A stretch of DNA of 32,884 nt from Pseudocoprococcus catus (GTDB lineage Bacteria; Bacillota; Clostridia; Lachnospirales; Lachnospiraceae). Below, in pieces: positions 20,375 to 29,971 of this stretch. The stretch covers positions 3,169,571 to 3,202,454 of the forward strand of contig NZ_LR698973.1 of assembly GCF_902381825.1 (NCBI RefSeq), read 5' to 3'. The notes beneath the pieces are model-generated. The model was not told where the DNA came from. It did no database searches and saw nothing but the letters and a program-made list of their open reading frames with translations. The translations under genes were made by a program, and so were the position numbers. The first letter of the stretch is position 1; each line of letters starts with the position of its first letter.

Positions 20375-23300
20375 ATGAAAAATTATGAAGACAAAATATA
20401 TTCATTAGGTGAGACTGTAACGGGACAGACACAGGCTATGTCACAGGCCGTACAGAAAACACTGGAAAATAATGGCGGGGTAGGTATAATGACAGGATCT
20501 TATGACCAAAACCTGTCTATTTTGTCTGTGGATAATCTGCTGTTGCATAGTACAGGATATACATTCGATACTTTCATGGAACAGACAAAAGGCTCATTGA
20601 GAAACTTCTTTTATGGCGAGGAAGATATACTGGAGCGAGACCGTTTTTTGCAGCTTCACGGAACAGGGGAAGCACAGATCCTTGCAGCAGACGGTACAGT
20701 GAAAAATGTACGGCTTTGTAAAGAGGATGCGACAGATGAGGCGGGCAGACAGATCTGGGTTATGTCCGTACAGGTCAACTGGGATCATGTAAATTTGGCA
20801 CTGCTCAATGAGGCTATCTGTTCCGGCTTCTGGTATTTTGACTGTGACGAAAACAGTGAGATTGTGAATGCAAACTGGAGTCATGAATTCCGAAAAATGC
20901 TTGGCTATCATGATACTCTGGACTTTCCGAATAAACTGGAATCCTGGTCAGATCTTCTGCATCCACAGGATAAAGAAAGAGTAATGGTGCAGCTTCAGGC
21001 GGCAATTAAGGATAAAACGAACCAGATAAAATACCAGGTAGAGTATCGTATGAGAATGAAGGATAATCAATACCAGTGGTTTCGGACATCGGCAGAAGTA
21101 ATACGCCGTCTGGATGGTTCTGCCAGCAGGATTGCCGGGATTTTTATTAACATTGATGGGGAGAAAAAAGAAACCATGCAGGCACAAAAATCTGCTGCTT
21201 TCCACCGGGCTTTTACGAAAGCAGATTTGTGCGAGTATTATGTAAATCTGGAAACGAATACTTTTGATACCTTTAAGGTTGAACCGTCCTTGATGACAGT
21301 TTTTGAACAGAGTCGTACATGGGATGAACTGATCCGGCATTTTGTGGATTCCTATGTTGTGGAAACAGATAAGAAAGCGGTAGCTGCTTTTTATGACCGT
21401 GGTTATATTGCAGAAAAACTGAAAGGTCTGGAAACAGAATTATCTTTAGAGTGCCGAATCACTCTGGATGGAGAAGAACGATGGGTCCGCAATGTGATTA
21501 TACGTGGCGAGATAGAGGATTCAGAATATGCCATGATCTTTCTGCGTGATATCACGGAGGCTAAGGTAGAGAGCGCACGGCATCTGCAGATGGCAGCGGA
21601 CAATGCTTCCATGGAGCAGCTGATCCAGAGCATTGTGCGTCTGGTTGACCGTTTTGTTGTCTGTGATCTGGAAAATGACAGATATGAATTCTACAACCTG
21701 AATGGACAGATGATATATAAACCTCTGGGATTTTATCATGATTTTCAGATGCAGGTTCTTGAAAAATATAAGACACTGGAACCATTGGAAGCTATAGATA
21801 TTCTGATAGCCCCGGATAATATTCGGAAAAAACTGAAAAGTGAAAATGATATTTATAAGTTTGAGTATTGCAGCCTGGATGAAAAGACTTATAAAATCGC
21901 TTCTTATATTCCCTTGGAATGGAAGAATGGAAAGCTGGAAAAGGTATTGATGGCATCCATGGATGTGACACAGGAGAAGAAAGCAGAGATTGAATCCCGT
22001 CAGGCACTGAAAGAAGCTTACCGGTCCGCAGAAAATGCAAATCGTGCGAAAACAGAATTCCTTTCCAATATGTCCCATGATATCCGGACACCAATGAATG
22101 CGATTGTGGGTCTGACGGCAATCGCAGGAGCAAATGTTGAGAGCAAGGACAGAGTCATTGAATGCCTCGGCAAGATCACAGAATCAAGCCGCCATCTGCT
22201 GGGGCTGATCAATGAAGTATTGGATATGGCACGTATTGAAAGTGGAAAAATGACACTGGCACAGGAAGATTTCAATCTGTCAGAGCTGGTAGATAATCTT
22301 ATTACACTTACGAAACCGATGCTTGATGAACATAAACATAATTTTGATATACACATCAATCATATTGAACATGAGGCTGTCTGTGGTGACAGCCTGAGAA
22401 TCCAGCAGGTATTTGTGAATCTGATGAGTAATGCGATCAAGTATACACCGGATGGTGGAAATATTATTTTTTCCATAGAGGAAAAACCCAATGGATTTTC
22501 AGAACTTGGATGCTATGAATTTACGATTGAGGATAATGGAATCGGTATGTCAACGGAATTCCAGAAAATCATGTTTGATCCTTTCAGCCGTGCAGATGAC
22601 CACCGGACAACCAGAGTTCAGGGAACCGGTCTTGGAATGGCAATCAGCAGAAATATTGTGAACCTGATGAATGGTAATATTAAAGTGGACAGTACCTTAC
22701 ACAAGGGAACCAGAATTACGGTAACAATTTATCTGGAGCTTCAGGAAAAAGAAAAAGAACAGGACAAAAAACTGATGAATCTGCCGGTTCTGGTAGTGGA
22801 TGATGATAAGACATGCTGTGAAAGTACAGTTGCCACACTGAAGGAAATCGGTATTACAGGTGAATGGGTTCTCTCTGGCAGGGAAGCGGTTGAGCGCTGT
22901 TATGCACGGCATGAGTTGAAAGATGATTACTTTGCTGTTATTTTAGACTGGAAGATGCCGGAGATGGATGGTATAGAGACTGCCAGACAGATCCGGAAAC
23001 GGATCGGGAAAGAGATTACCATCATTGTATTGACATCCTATGAATTCAGCGAAATTGAAGAAGAGGCAAAGGCTGCAGGTGTAGATGCTTTTATTGCAAA
23101 ACCGCTGTTCCGTTCCCGGCTGACGGCTACACTGCGGCAGTTTACTTCAGGCAGAAAAGAAAATACAGCGAGAAATTATCTGGAGAAACTGTCAGAAGCA
23201 GATTATACAGGAAAAAGGATTCTGCTGGTTGAGGATAATGAGTTGAACAGAGAAATTGGTGTTGAAATTTTGCAGATGACAGGGGCAGAAGTGGAAACAG

Positions 23301-23581
23301 CAGAAAATGGAAAAATCGCAGTTGAAAAGGTGGAAGCTTCTCCGAAAGGTTCGTATGATCTTATTTTTATGGATATCCAAATGCCTGTCATGAATGGTTA
23401 TGAGGCAACTGCAGCAATCAGGAGCCTTCCGGGTGAAAATGGAAAACTGCCTATTGTTGCCATGACTGCCAATGCTTTTGCAGAAGATGTACAGTTGGCC
23501 AAAAATACAGGCATGAATGGACATATTGCGAAACCGCTGGATATGCATAAGCTGAATGATGTTCTGGAAAACTGGCTGTAA
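20375..23581 (+). CDS. Cytoplasmic multi-PAS hybrid histidine kinase with two receiver domains
   Basis: The 1068-residue protein has no signal peptide or membrane segment. Three or four PAS-like sensor domains fill residues 30-540; the second (about 145-270) is clearest (GFWYFDCDENSEIVNANWS... RKMLGYHD). HisKA has the phospho-acceptor His568 in FLSNMSHDIRTPMNAIVG. The HATPase domain follows (NLMSNAIKY, EDNGIGMS, GTGLGMAISRN). Two receiver domains come next: VLVVDDDK with Asp in VILDWKMPEMDG (about 857), and ILLVEDNELNREI with Asp in LIFMDIQMPVMNG (about 997). There is no output domain, so a separate protein must act downstream. AGAGAGGA precedes the ATG; the c-di-GMP riboswitch lies upstream. 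Confidence 0.92.
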   Translation: MKNYEDKIYSLGETVTGQTQAMSQAVQKTLENNGGVGIMTGSYDQNLSILSVDNLLLHSTGYTFDTFMEQTKGSLRNFFYGEEDILERDRFLQLHGTGEAQILAADGTVKNVRLCKEDATDEAGRQIWVMSVQVNWDHVNLALLNEAICSGFWYFDCDENSEIVNANWSHEFRKMLGYHDTLDFPNKLESWSDLLHPQDKERVMVQLQAAIKDKTNQIKYQVEYRMRMKDNQYQWFRTSAEVIRRLDGSASRIAGIFINIDGEKKETMQAQKSAAFHRAFTKADLCEYYVNLETNTFDTFKVEPSLMTVFEQSRTWDELIRHFVDSYVVETDKKAVAAFYDRGYIAEKLKGLETELSLECRITLDGEERWVRNVIIRGEIEDSEYAMIFLRDITEAKVESARHLQMAADNASMEQLIQSIVRLVDRFVVCDLENDRYEFYNLNGQMIYKPLGFYHDFQMQVLEKYKTLEPLEAIDILIAPDNIRKKLKSENDIYKFEYCSLDEKTYKIASYIPLEWKNGKLEKVLMASMDVTQEKKAEIESRQALKEAYRSAENANRAKTEFLSNMSHDIRTPMNAIVGLTAIAGANVESKDRVIECLGKITESSRHLLGLINEVLDMARIESGKMTLAQEDFNLSELVDNLITLTKPMLDEHKHNFDIHINHIEHEAVCGDSLRIQQVFVNLMSNAIKYTPDGGNIIFSIEEKPNGFSELGCYEFTIEDNGIGMSTEFQKIMFDPFSRADDHRTTRVQGTGLGMAISRNIVNLMNGNIKVDSTLHKGTRITVTIYLELQEKEKEQDKKLMNLPVLVVDDDKTCCESTVATLKEIGITGEWVLSGREAVERCYARHELKDDYFAVILDWKMPEMDGIETARQIRKRIGKEITIIVLTSYEFSEIEEEAKAAGVDAFIAKPLFRSRLTATLRQFTSGRKENTARNYLEKLSEADYTGKRILLVEDNELNREIGVEILQMTGAEVETAENGKIAVEKVEASPKGSYDLIFMDIQMPVMNGYEATAAIRSLPGENGKLPIVAMTANAFAEDVQLAKNTGMNGHIAKPLDMHKLNDVLENWL

Positions 23582-24226
23582 TTGCTTTCCTGGATGCATG
23601 GGAAAAATTTCCTGAAGAATATATTTCATCCATTTGTTCAGGCTGATCAGGGAGCAAGATCGCAGTATAAAGGTACCGGACTAGGCATGGCGATTGTAAA
23701 GGAACTGCTTGGTCGCATGGGCGGAACCATTCAGATTGTCAGTGTGGAAAATCAGGGCACTACCATACATGTGGTCATACCTTTTGAAATAGCAGAAGAA
23801 CCTGCAGTTGTACAGGAAATGTCTGAATTACCGAAGGAAAATCTGTCCGGGTGCCGTATTCTATTGGCAGAGGATAACGAGCTCAACAGGGAAATTGCGG
23901 CATTCCTTCTGAAAGATGAGGGAATTTCCGTCACAGAGGCGGAAGATGGACAGCAGGCCCTGGAACTATTTAAAGAGAAACCGGCAGGAACCTTTGATGT
24001 AATTTTGATGGATCTGATGATGCCTGTTATGGATGGATATACAGCTACGAGAAAAATCAGGGAATTAGAACGTTCAGATGCAAAAACAGTACCGATTATA
24101 GCTATGACAGCAAATGCATTCCAGGAAGATGCTGAAAAGTGCATTGCCGTGGGTATGAACGCTCATTTGGCGAAACCTTTGGATATTGAAAAGATGAAAA
24201 AGACTATTAAAAGTATTTGTTCCTAA
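23582..24226 (+). pseudogene. C-terminal remnant of a hybrid histidine kinase
   Basis: The 214-residue frame begins inside an HATPase domain (FLKNIFHPFVQADQGARSQY, then GTGLGMAIVKELLGRMGGTI) and continues into a receiver domain (ILLAEDNELNREIAAFLL, Asp in VILMDLMMPVMDGY, Lys in LAKPLD). The HisKA domain and the N-terminal half of the ATPase are missing, and no good ribosome binding site precedes the frame. It is closely similar to the end of the EvgS-like kinase at 25596. Its first codons abut the preceding stop, which marks a deletion joint. It could still yield a receiver-only protein, but kinase activity is lost. Confidence 0.75.
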
Positions 24227-24298
24227 TATAGGGAGAAAGTAAATGAATAGCATAGTTATGGAAATAAATATTATTTGAGATTCGGGATAAATTGTGAA

Positions 24299-25366
24299 AT
24301 GCAGACAAACAAGAAAAATAAAAATATAATAGGTATTATACAGAGTTTCCTTATATTGATATTAGTGGTTCTTGTTATTTTTATGATGATTCAGATTAGC
24401 AGGCTGCAGGGGACAGCACGCGTAATAAATTATGCAGGTCTGGTACGTGGAGCTACACAGCGTGAAGTAAAATTAGAAATTACAGGAAACCAAAATGATG
24501 AATTAATTAAATATTTGGATGATATTCTTCTTGGATTGAGATATCAGGATGGACATTATAATCTGGTAAAACTTAATGACGAAGAATATCAGGGAAAATT
24601 GAAAATCCAGAGTGATTACTGGGATAAATTGAAAATAGAAATTGAAGCAGTAAGAAACAAGGGATATGAAAATACAGACATTGTTAATATGAGTGAAATA
24701 TATTTTACGATGGCAGATGAAACTGTCTATGCCGCAGAAAGTTATTCAGAAAAGATCGCTATAAAGATTCGTACCATAGAGCTTTTGTCGGCACTTGATA
24801 TGTTGATTCTGGTAATATTGGTTATTATGCAGACTTTAAAGGCAATGCAGATGGCAATGCAAAACAGACTGCTGGAACAGAAAGCATTCGTAGATGCCCA
24901 TACTGGGCTGCCAAATAAAAATGCCTGTAATGAGCTTCTTAATAAAAAAGATATAATTACAGATTCTACAGCATGCATAATGTTTGATTTAAATAATCTA
25001 AAAACTGTAAATGATACAATGGGACATTCCGCAGGAGATCAGTTAATAATGAATTTCTCAAAGCTTTTGCGCAGTGTTATTCCAGAAAAGGATTTTGTTG
25101 GAAGATATGGCGGAGATGAGTTTATAGCAGTCATTGATCATACAAGTGAGGCGGAAATTAAGGAAATATTGAAATCCTTGTACAGAGAAAAAGATAGATT
25201 AAATAGTTATGAAAATCAAATACCAATCGACTATGCATGCGGATGGGCATTATCCTCCGATGATATGTCGTGTACAATGCAGATGTTATTGGATGATGCA
25301 GATGCTTATATGTATAAAAATAAACAGTTATGCAAGAAATATAAAGGAAACAGAAAATATGAATAA
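24299..25366 (+). CDS. Membrane-bound diguanylate cyclase
   Basis: Starting at the ATG at 24299 (a TTG at 24275 is in frame), the product has 355 residues. A membrane segment (about residues 11-33), an extracytoplasmic four-helix-type sensor (about 34-158) and a second membrane segment (about 162-182) precede a GGDEF domain. The domain shows DAHTGLPNKNA, FDLNNLKTVNDTMGHSAGDQ, and the active-site motif RYGGDEF. The usual inhibitory-site Arg of RxxD is replaced (PEKD), so product inhibition may be lost. It makes c-di-GMP, the ligand of the riboswitch 4 kb upstream. The start is uncertain: a 12-codon frame at 24243 with AGGGAGAAAG overlaps the region. Confidence 0.88.
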   Translation: MQTNKKNKNIIGIIQSFLILILVVLVIFMMIQISRLQGTARVINYAGLVRGATQREVKLEITGNQNDELIKYLDDILLGLRYQDGHYNLVKLNDEEYQGKLKIQSDYWDKLKIEIEAVRNKGYENTDIVNMSEIYFTMADETVYAAESYSEKIAIKIRTIELLSALDMLILVILVIMQTLKAMQMAMQNRLLEQKAFVDAHTGLPNKNACNELLNKKDIITDSTACIMFDLNNLKTVNDTMGHSAGDQLIMNFSKLLRSVIPEKDFVGRYGGDEFIAVIDHTSEAEIKEILKSLYREKDRLNSYENQIPIDYACGWALSSDDMSCTMQMLLDDADAYMYKNKQLCKKYKGNRKYE

Positions 25367-25436
25367 AAGACAAAAAATACTGATTGTCGATGATGCAAAG
25401 TTCAACAGGGATATATTGAAAGAATTTCTTTGTTAG
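25359..25436 (+). pseudogene. Receiver-domain stub (truncated response regulator)
   Basis: A 25-codon frame starts inside the end of the cyclase gene: MNKRQKILIVDDAKFNRDIL then KEFLC and stop. The ILIVDDxxxNR pattern is the start of a receiver domain. The overlap with the cyclase stop suggests that a full-length regulator was once co-translated with it. The rest of the gene is absent. Confidence 0.65.
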
Positions 25437-25440
25437 TAAA

Positions 25441-25468
25441 TTGACACAAGTTGGCTGTAGAGTATAAT
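25441..25468 (+). promoter_or_regulatory. Promoter upstream of the EvgS-like kinase
   Basis: TTGACA (25441-25446), a 16-base spacer, and TATAAT (25463-25468), both consensus hexamers. The transcript would have a leader of about 120 bases with possible pairing between GCTGTCGC (25490-25497) and GCGAC...AGC (25567-25577). Confidence 0.7.
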
Positions 25469-25595
25469 TATAGTAAAAGTACAGCAGAAGCTGTCGCAAA
25501 GATATATATAAAAATGTTGTGGGGGTATTGAACATTAATGAATGTAAAATTAAAATCTGGAAGCAAGCGACTGTAGCCTGGAGGGTGGGAGAAAG

Positions 25596-28457
25596 ATGAA
25601 GAAGTGCAAATTAGTACAGAATATAAGAAATTTCAAATTTTGTTATTTTATATTTTGCACAATTATATGTTTAATGGTTTTATCCGTTCCTACATTTGCA
25701 AAAGAAAACTCTGACAATGTTATCCGGGTAGGATCTTTTGAAGAAACTTATAATACCGTCAATGAAAAGGGAGAAAGAAGCGGCTATGGTTATGAGTATC
25801 TTCAAGATATTGCAGGTTATGCAGGGTGGACCTATAAATACATAACAAGTGATTGGAAAAACTGCTTTACACAGTTGAAAAATGGAGAGATTGATATTCT
25901 TGGTGGCATTTCCTATACAGACGAACGTGCTGAAAATATGCTTTTTTCCGATATGCCTATGGGGGAAGAGAAATATTACATCTATACGGATGCATCCAAT
26001 ATGGATCTTACAGCAGGAAATTTGGATTCTTTTGAGGGAAAAAATATTGGTGTGTTTAAAGATAATATAACGGAGGATGTGCTTAACGAATGGGAGTTAA
26101 AGTATGGTCTGCATACGCAGCATGTCAATGTTTCTAATACCTCAGAAGTTATGGACAAACTGTCGAAACATGAAATTGACTGCTTCGTTTCGGTAGAAGA
26201 ACCCCGTTGGGAAGAATCGGAGATTTCGCCGATTACAAGTATTGGAGAGACAGAAATCTATTTCGCTATAAATCCCAAACGTCCGGATATCAAAGAAGCA
26301 CTGGATAGTGCTATGCGCAGAATCAAGGATGACAACCCATTTTACACAGATGATCTCTACAGGCGTTATCTTTCTGCACAGAGCAGCTCGTTTCTTTCAA
26401 AAGAAGAAAGGGAGTGGATCGGGCAGCATGGAGCAATCAGGATAGGGTATCTGAATCAGGATGGAGGTATCAGTAGTGTAGATCCATCAACAGGCAAATT
26501 GACAGGTGTTATCACAGATTATGTGGATCTTGCAGAAAATTGTCTGCAAGGTCAGACTCTGGAATTTGAATTAAAGGGATATGATACAAGAAGTGAACTG
26601 CTTCAGGCATTGCAGGATGGAAAAATAGACCTGATTTTTCATGCAAACCAGAATCCATACTTTGCAGAAACAAATGGATTTGCTTTGTCGGATACGCTAT
26701 TGACTCTCAATATGGCAGCAATTACGGCAAAGGATTCTTTTGATGAAAATAAAGAGAATATAGTTGCCGTTGAAAAAGATGATTTTGCATTGAAAGCATA
26801 TCTTTCATACAATTATCCGCAATGGAAGGTTGTGGAATATGAAACATCAGATGCAGCAGTAAAAGCAATGCAGAAAGGGGAGACGGATTGTATTGTAAGC
26901 AATTCAGGTACTGTTTCAGACTATTTGAAAAATAATAAGCTTCATAGTGTTTTCCTGACAAAAGAAGCTGATGTTCCATTTGCTGTTCAGCATGGAGAAC
27001 CGATTCTTTTGTCCATTCTGAATAAAACACTGACATCTATGCCTACAACTCAATTTTCAGGTGCAGTAGTTTCGTATAATGCTTCTTCACGAAAAGTTAC
27101 AGCGAAGGATTTTATTCAGGACAATTTACTGGCTGTCTCACTCATAGTTGGAATCTCTATTTTTGTTGTCCTGTGTATAATTCTTGATTCTTTGAAAAAA
27201 TCAAAACGTGCGGAAGAAAAATCCAAGAAGTCTGCTGAGCAGGCATTGAAGCTGAATCAGGAGCTTGAAGAAAAACAGCAGGAATTACAAAATGCACTTG
27301 TAGAAGCACAGAGTGCCAATAAGGCTAAGACTTCCTTTTTAAATAACATGTCTCATGACATCAGGACACCGATCAATGGCATTATGGGCATGCTTACAAT
27401 TCTTGAAAAAAGCGGAAATGATGGTGAGCGGGCAAAAGATTGCCTGAATAAAATAAATGAGTCTTCGAAACTGCTATTATCATTGGTAAATGATGTTTTG
27501 GATATGGCAAAGCTAGAATCGGATACCGTGGTTTTTAGTGATGAATCCATCAATCTGGATCAGGTATGTCAGGAAATCACGGAGTCACTATCTTTTCAGG
27601 CAGAAGAAAAAGGACTTCATGTTATAGGAGAACATGATGATTACAGTGGTATATATGTTTGGAGCAATGCAGTTCATTTGAAAAAAGTATTGATGAATCT
27701 GTTTACAAACAGTATGAAGTACAATAAGGTGAATGGTTCTATTTACATGAGTATGAGAACGATTGAAAGATCAGAAGATCACATGACATGTGAATTTAAA
27801 ATAAGAGATAATGGAATTGGAATGTCAGAAGAATTTATAAAAAATGAATTGTTTACTCCATTTGTACAGGCAGATAATTCCCCACGTTCTGATTATAATG
27901 GGACAGGTCTGGGCATGCCTATTGTGAAACAACTTGTAGAAAAGATGGGCGGAACCATAACAGTTGAAAGCAAGCTTGGTGAAGGAAGCTGTTTTACTGT
28001 AATACTTCCATTCAAAATTGATACGAATGCACGGCCAGAAGAAAAAGAAGATTTTGATGCAGATATATCAGATATCCGGGTATTGCTGGTTGAAGATAAT
28101 GAGCTGAATGTGGAAATAGCAGAATTTATGCTGACGGAAAATGGAGCTAAAGTAGAAACAGTGAACAATGGGTTAGAAGCTGTTCAGCATTTTGAAGCTT
28201 CCGAACCGGGAACATACGATGTTATTTTAATGGATGTTATGATGCCGGTGATGGATGGTCTTACTGCTGCAAGAACAATAAGAAACCTGGAACGGCAAGA
28301 TGCAAAAACAATCCCTATCATTGCTATGACTGCAAATGCGTTTAGGGAAGATGCAGAAAAGTGTATGGAAGCAGGAATGAACGCACATCTTGCAAAGCCG
28401 TTGGATGATGAAAAAATTAAGCAGACCATAAGAGAAGAGTTGAGAAAGCAAATATAA
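25596..28457 (+). CDS. EvgS/BvgS-like hybrid histidine kinase with two solute-binding sensor domains
   Basis: The 953-residue protein has an N-terminal signal or membrane segment (about residues 13-35), then two extracytoplasmic SBP_bac_3 domains in tandem (about 42-268 and 275-500). A membrane segment (about 510-533), a coiled-coil linker, HisKA with His586 region FLNNMSHDIRTPINGIMG, HATPase (LMNLFTNSMKY, GIGMSEEF, GTGLGMPIVK) and a receiver domain (Asp near 879 in VILMDVMMPVMDG) follow. The build is that of BvgS/EvgS sensors that detect small ligands such as amino acids. No HPt domain is present, so phosphate must pass to another protein. AGGGTGGGAGA lies before the start. Confidence 0.92.
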   Translation: MKKCKLVQNIRNFKFCYFIFCTIICLMVLSVPTFAKENSDNVIRVGSFEETYNTVNEKGERSGYGYEYLQDIAGYAGWTYKYITSDWKNCFTQLKNGEIDILGGISYTDERAENMLFSDMPMGEEKYYIYTDASNMDLTAGNLDSFEGKNIGVFKDNITEDVLNEWELKYGLHTQHVNVSNTSEVMDKLSKHEIDCFVSVEEPRWEESEISPITSIGETEIYFAINPKRPDIKEALDSAMRRIKDDNPFYTDDLYRRYLSAQSSSFLSKEEREWIGQHGAIRIGYLNQDGGISSVDPSTGKLTGVITDYVDLAENCLQGQTLEFELKGYDTRSELLQALQDGKIDLIFHANQNPYFAETNGFALSDTLLTLNMAAITAKDSFDENKENIVAVEKDDFALKAYLSYNYPQWKVVEYETSDAAVKAMQKGETDCIVSNSGTVSDYLKNNKLHSVFLTKEADVPFAVQHGEPILLSILNKTLTSMPTTQFSGAVVSYNASSRKVTAKDFIQDNLLAVSLIVGISIFVVLCIILDSLKKSKRAEEKSKKSAEQALKLNQELEEKQQELQNALVEAQSANKAKTSFLNNMSHDIRTPINGIMGMLTILEKSGNDGERAKDCLNKINESSKLLLSLVNDVLDMAKLESDTVVFSDESINLDQVCQEITESLSFQAEEKGLHVIGEHDDYSGIYVWSNAVHLKKVLMNLFTNSMKYNKVNGSIYMSMRTIERSEDHMTCEFKIRDNGIGMSEEFIKNELFTPFVQADNSPRSDYNGTGLGMPIVKQLVEKMGGTITVESKLGEGSCFTVILPFKIDTNARPEEKEDFDADISDIRVLLVEDNELNVEIAEFMLTENGAKVETVNNGLEAVQHFEASEPGTYDVILMDVMMPVMDGLTAARTIRNLERQDAKTIPIIAMTANAFREDAEKCMEAGMNAHLAKPLDDEKIKQTIREELRKQI

Positions 28458-28640
28458 TAGCTTCAACTGTGCGTACCTGTGAAGGCGTGAGTCGGCGGTC
28501 CATTTTTCAGTAACACGATCTAGTACTTTTTAAGATAAAGTAGAAATAGTGCAATTTTCACAGGATATTATACAAGAATTACATAGAAATATATCGTATT
28601 ATTGATATAGTATTCTTGAATTGTATGTGAGGAGAAAACT

Positions 28641-29963
28641 ATGGCAGCTGAAAGAAAAACATTAACACAGTTATCTGTGCCAATATGCTTAGAAACTTTA
28701 TTTTATATGCTTTCAGGTATGGTCGATACGCTTATGCTATCATCTGTAAGTGACCAGGCTGTAGGAGCAGTGGGAACAGCAAATACATATATAGGTGTTT
28801 TTATTATCATGTTCGGCGTAATATCGTCGGGTATGCTAGCTGTTATGTCACAAAATATCGGAGCCGGAAGACCGGGGATAGCGTATCAGGCAAGACAACT
28901 TGGACTTATATTCAATGCATTGATAGGTATCGTAATGTCTGTCATTCTTGCTACTTTTTCTGGTGGGATACTTCGAATCGTAAGTATTGCTCCGGCTTTG
29001 CTTGAGCCGGCTGAAATATATCTTAGAATTGTTGGCGGCGCATGTTTTTTAAATGCACTGATTCCTATTTTCTCCAGTTATTTGAGAGTGTTTGGATATA
29101 CAAAACATTCTTTGATAGGAACTGTTGTTGGAAATGTTCTCAATATAATACTTAATTCAGTATTCTTATTTGTATTCAACTGGGGTGTAATGGGAGTTGC
29201 TGTTGCCACGGTTATTTCAAGAGTTGTAAATCTTATTATTGTAGCAGGTATGGGGGCTGTGCTTATAAAAGCAAAACAGAGTTCTGAGCGAATTGCATCA
29301 AGAAAGATATTTGCGCAGATTGTTAAGATTGGTTTTCCTTCTGCGCTTGAAACAGCACTTTACAACATCGCAATGACCTTTATTGTGCGTTTTATGAATC
29401 AGATGGATGTGGATGGAATGAATGTTACAGCACGCTCATATGCTGTACAGATTGCAAATTTCTCATATTGTGTGGGAGCTGCCCTTGCTCAGGCAAATGC
29501 AATTATGACTGGTTGGAGAATTGGAGCAAAAGAGTTTGAGGAATGTAACAGGGGAACGAGAAAAGCTGCGATATACGGTATCATCACAGCGACCTGTTTT
29601 TCCGTGACATTTGCATTGGCAGGACATTTTATCGTGCATATATTTACTGATGATACACAGATGATAAATCTTGTGGTAAAGTTGTTAATAGTAGATGTCT
29701 TTCTTGAATTTGGAAGGGTAACAAACCTTGTATATGGTCAGGCATTAAAAACGAGTGGAGACGCACTTTTCCCGGTTATACTAGGTGCAATATTTATGTA
29801 TTTGTTTGCAGTTGGCGGAACTTATTTTCTCGGAATACACATGGGACTTCTGGCTGTAGGATCATATATTGCTATGGCAGGTGACGAATGTGCGAGAGCT
29901 GTGGGAATGGTACTTAGATGGAAGAGTGGAAAATGGAAAAGTAAAGGTCTTATAGAAGTATAG
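28641..29963 (+). CDS. MATE-family multidrug efflux transporter
   Basis: GAGGAG lies before the ATG. The 440-residue protein has about twelve membrane segments in two similar halves. The N-terminal half reads LSVPICLETLFYMLSGMVDTLMLSSVSDQAVGAVG, a typical MATE start. The second half begins IGFPSALETALYNIAMTFIVRFMNQ. MATE proteins export drugs or metabolites using sodium or proton gradients; the substrate here is unknown. An AraC gene follows 8 bases after the stop, so the pair probably forms an operon. The 183 bases before it hold no gene. Confidence 0.9.
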   Translation: MAAERKTLTQLSVPICLETLFYMLSGMVDTLMLSSVSDQAVGAVGTANTYIGVFIIMFGVISSGMLAVMSQNIGAGRPGIAYQARQLGLIFNALIGIVMSVILATFSGGILRIVSIAPALLEPAEIYLRIVGGACFLNALIPIFSSYLRVFGYTKHSLIGTVVGNVLNIILNSVFLFVFNWGVMGVAVATVISRVVNLIIVAGMGAVLIKAKQSSERIASRKIFAQIVKIGFPSALETALYNIAMTFIVRFMNQMDVDGMNVTARSYAVQIANFSYCVGAALAQANAIMTGWRIGAKEFEECNRGTRKAAIYGIITATCFSVTFALAGHFIVHIFTDDTQMINLVVKLLIVDVFLEFGRVTNLVYGQALKTSGDALFPVILGAIFMYLFAVGGTYFLGIHMGLLAVGSYIAMAGDECARAVGMVLRWKSGKWKSKGLIEV

Positions 29964-29971
29964 GAGAGATT

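Noticed and set aside
21521..22359. Long minus-strand frames opposite the PAS hybrid kinase
   Set aside because: They are shadows of the kinase's codon bias; products are His/Phe/Ser-rich with no start signals.
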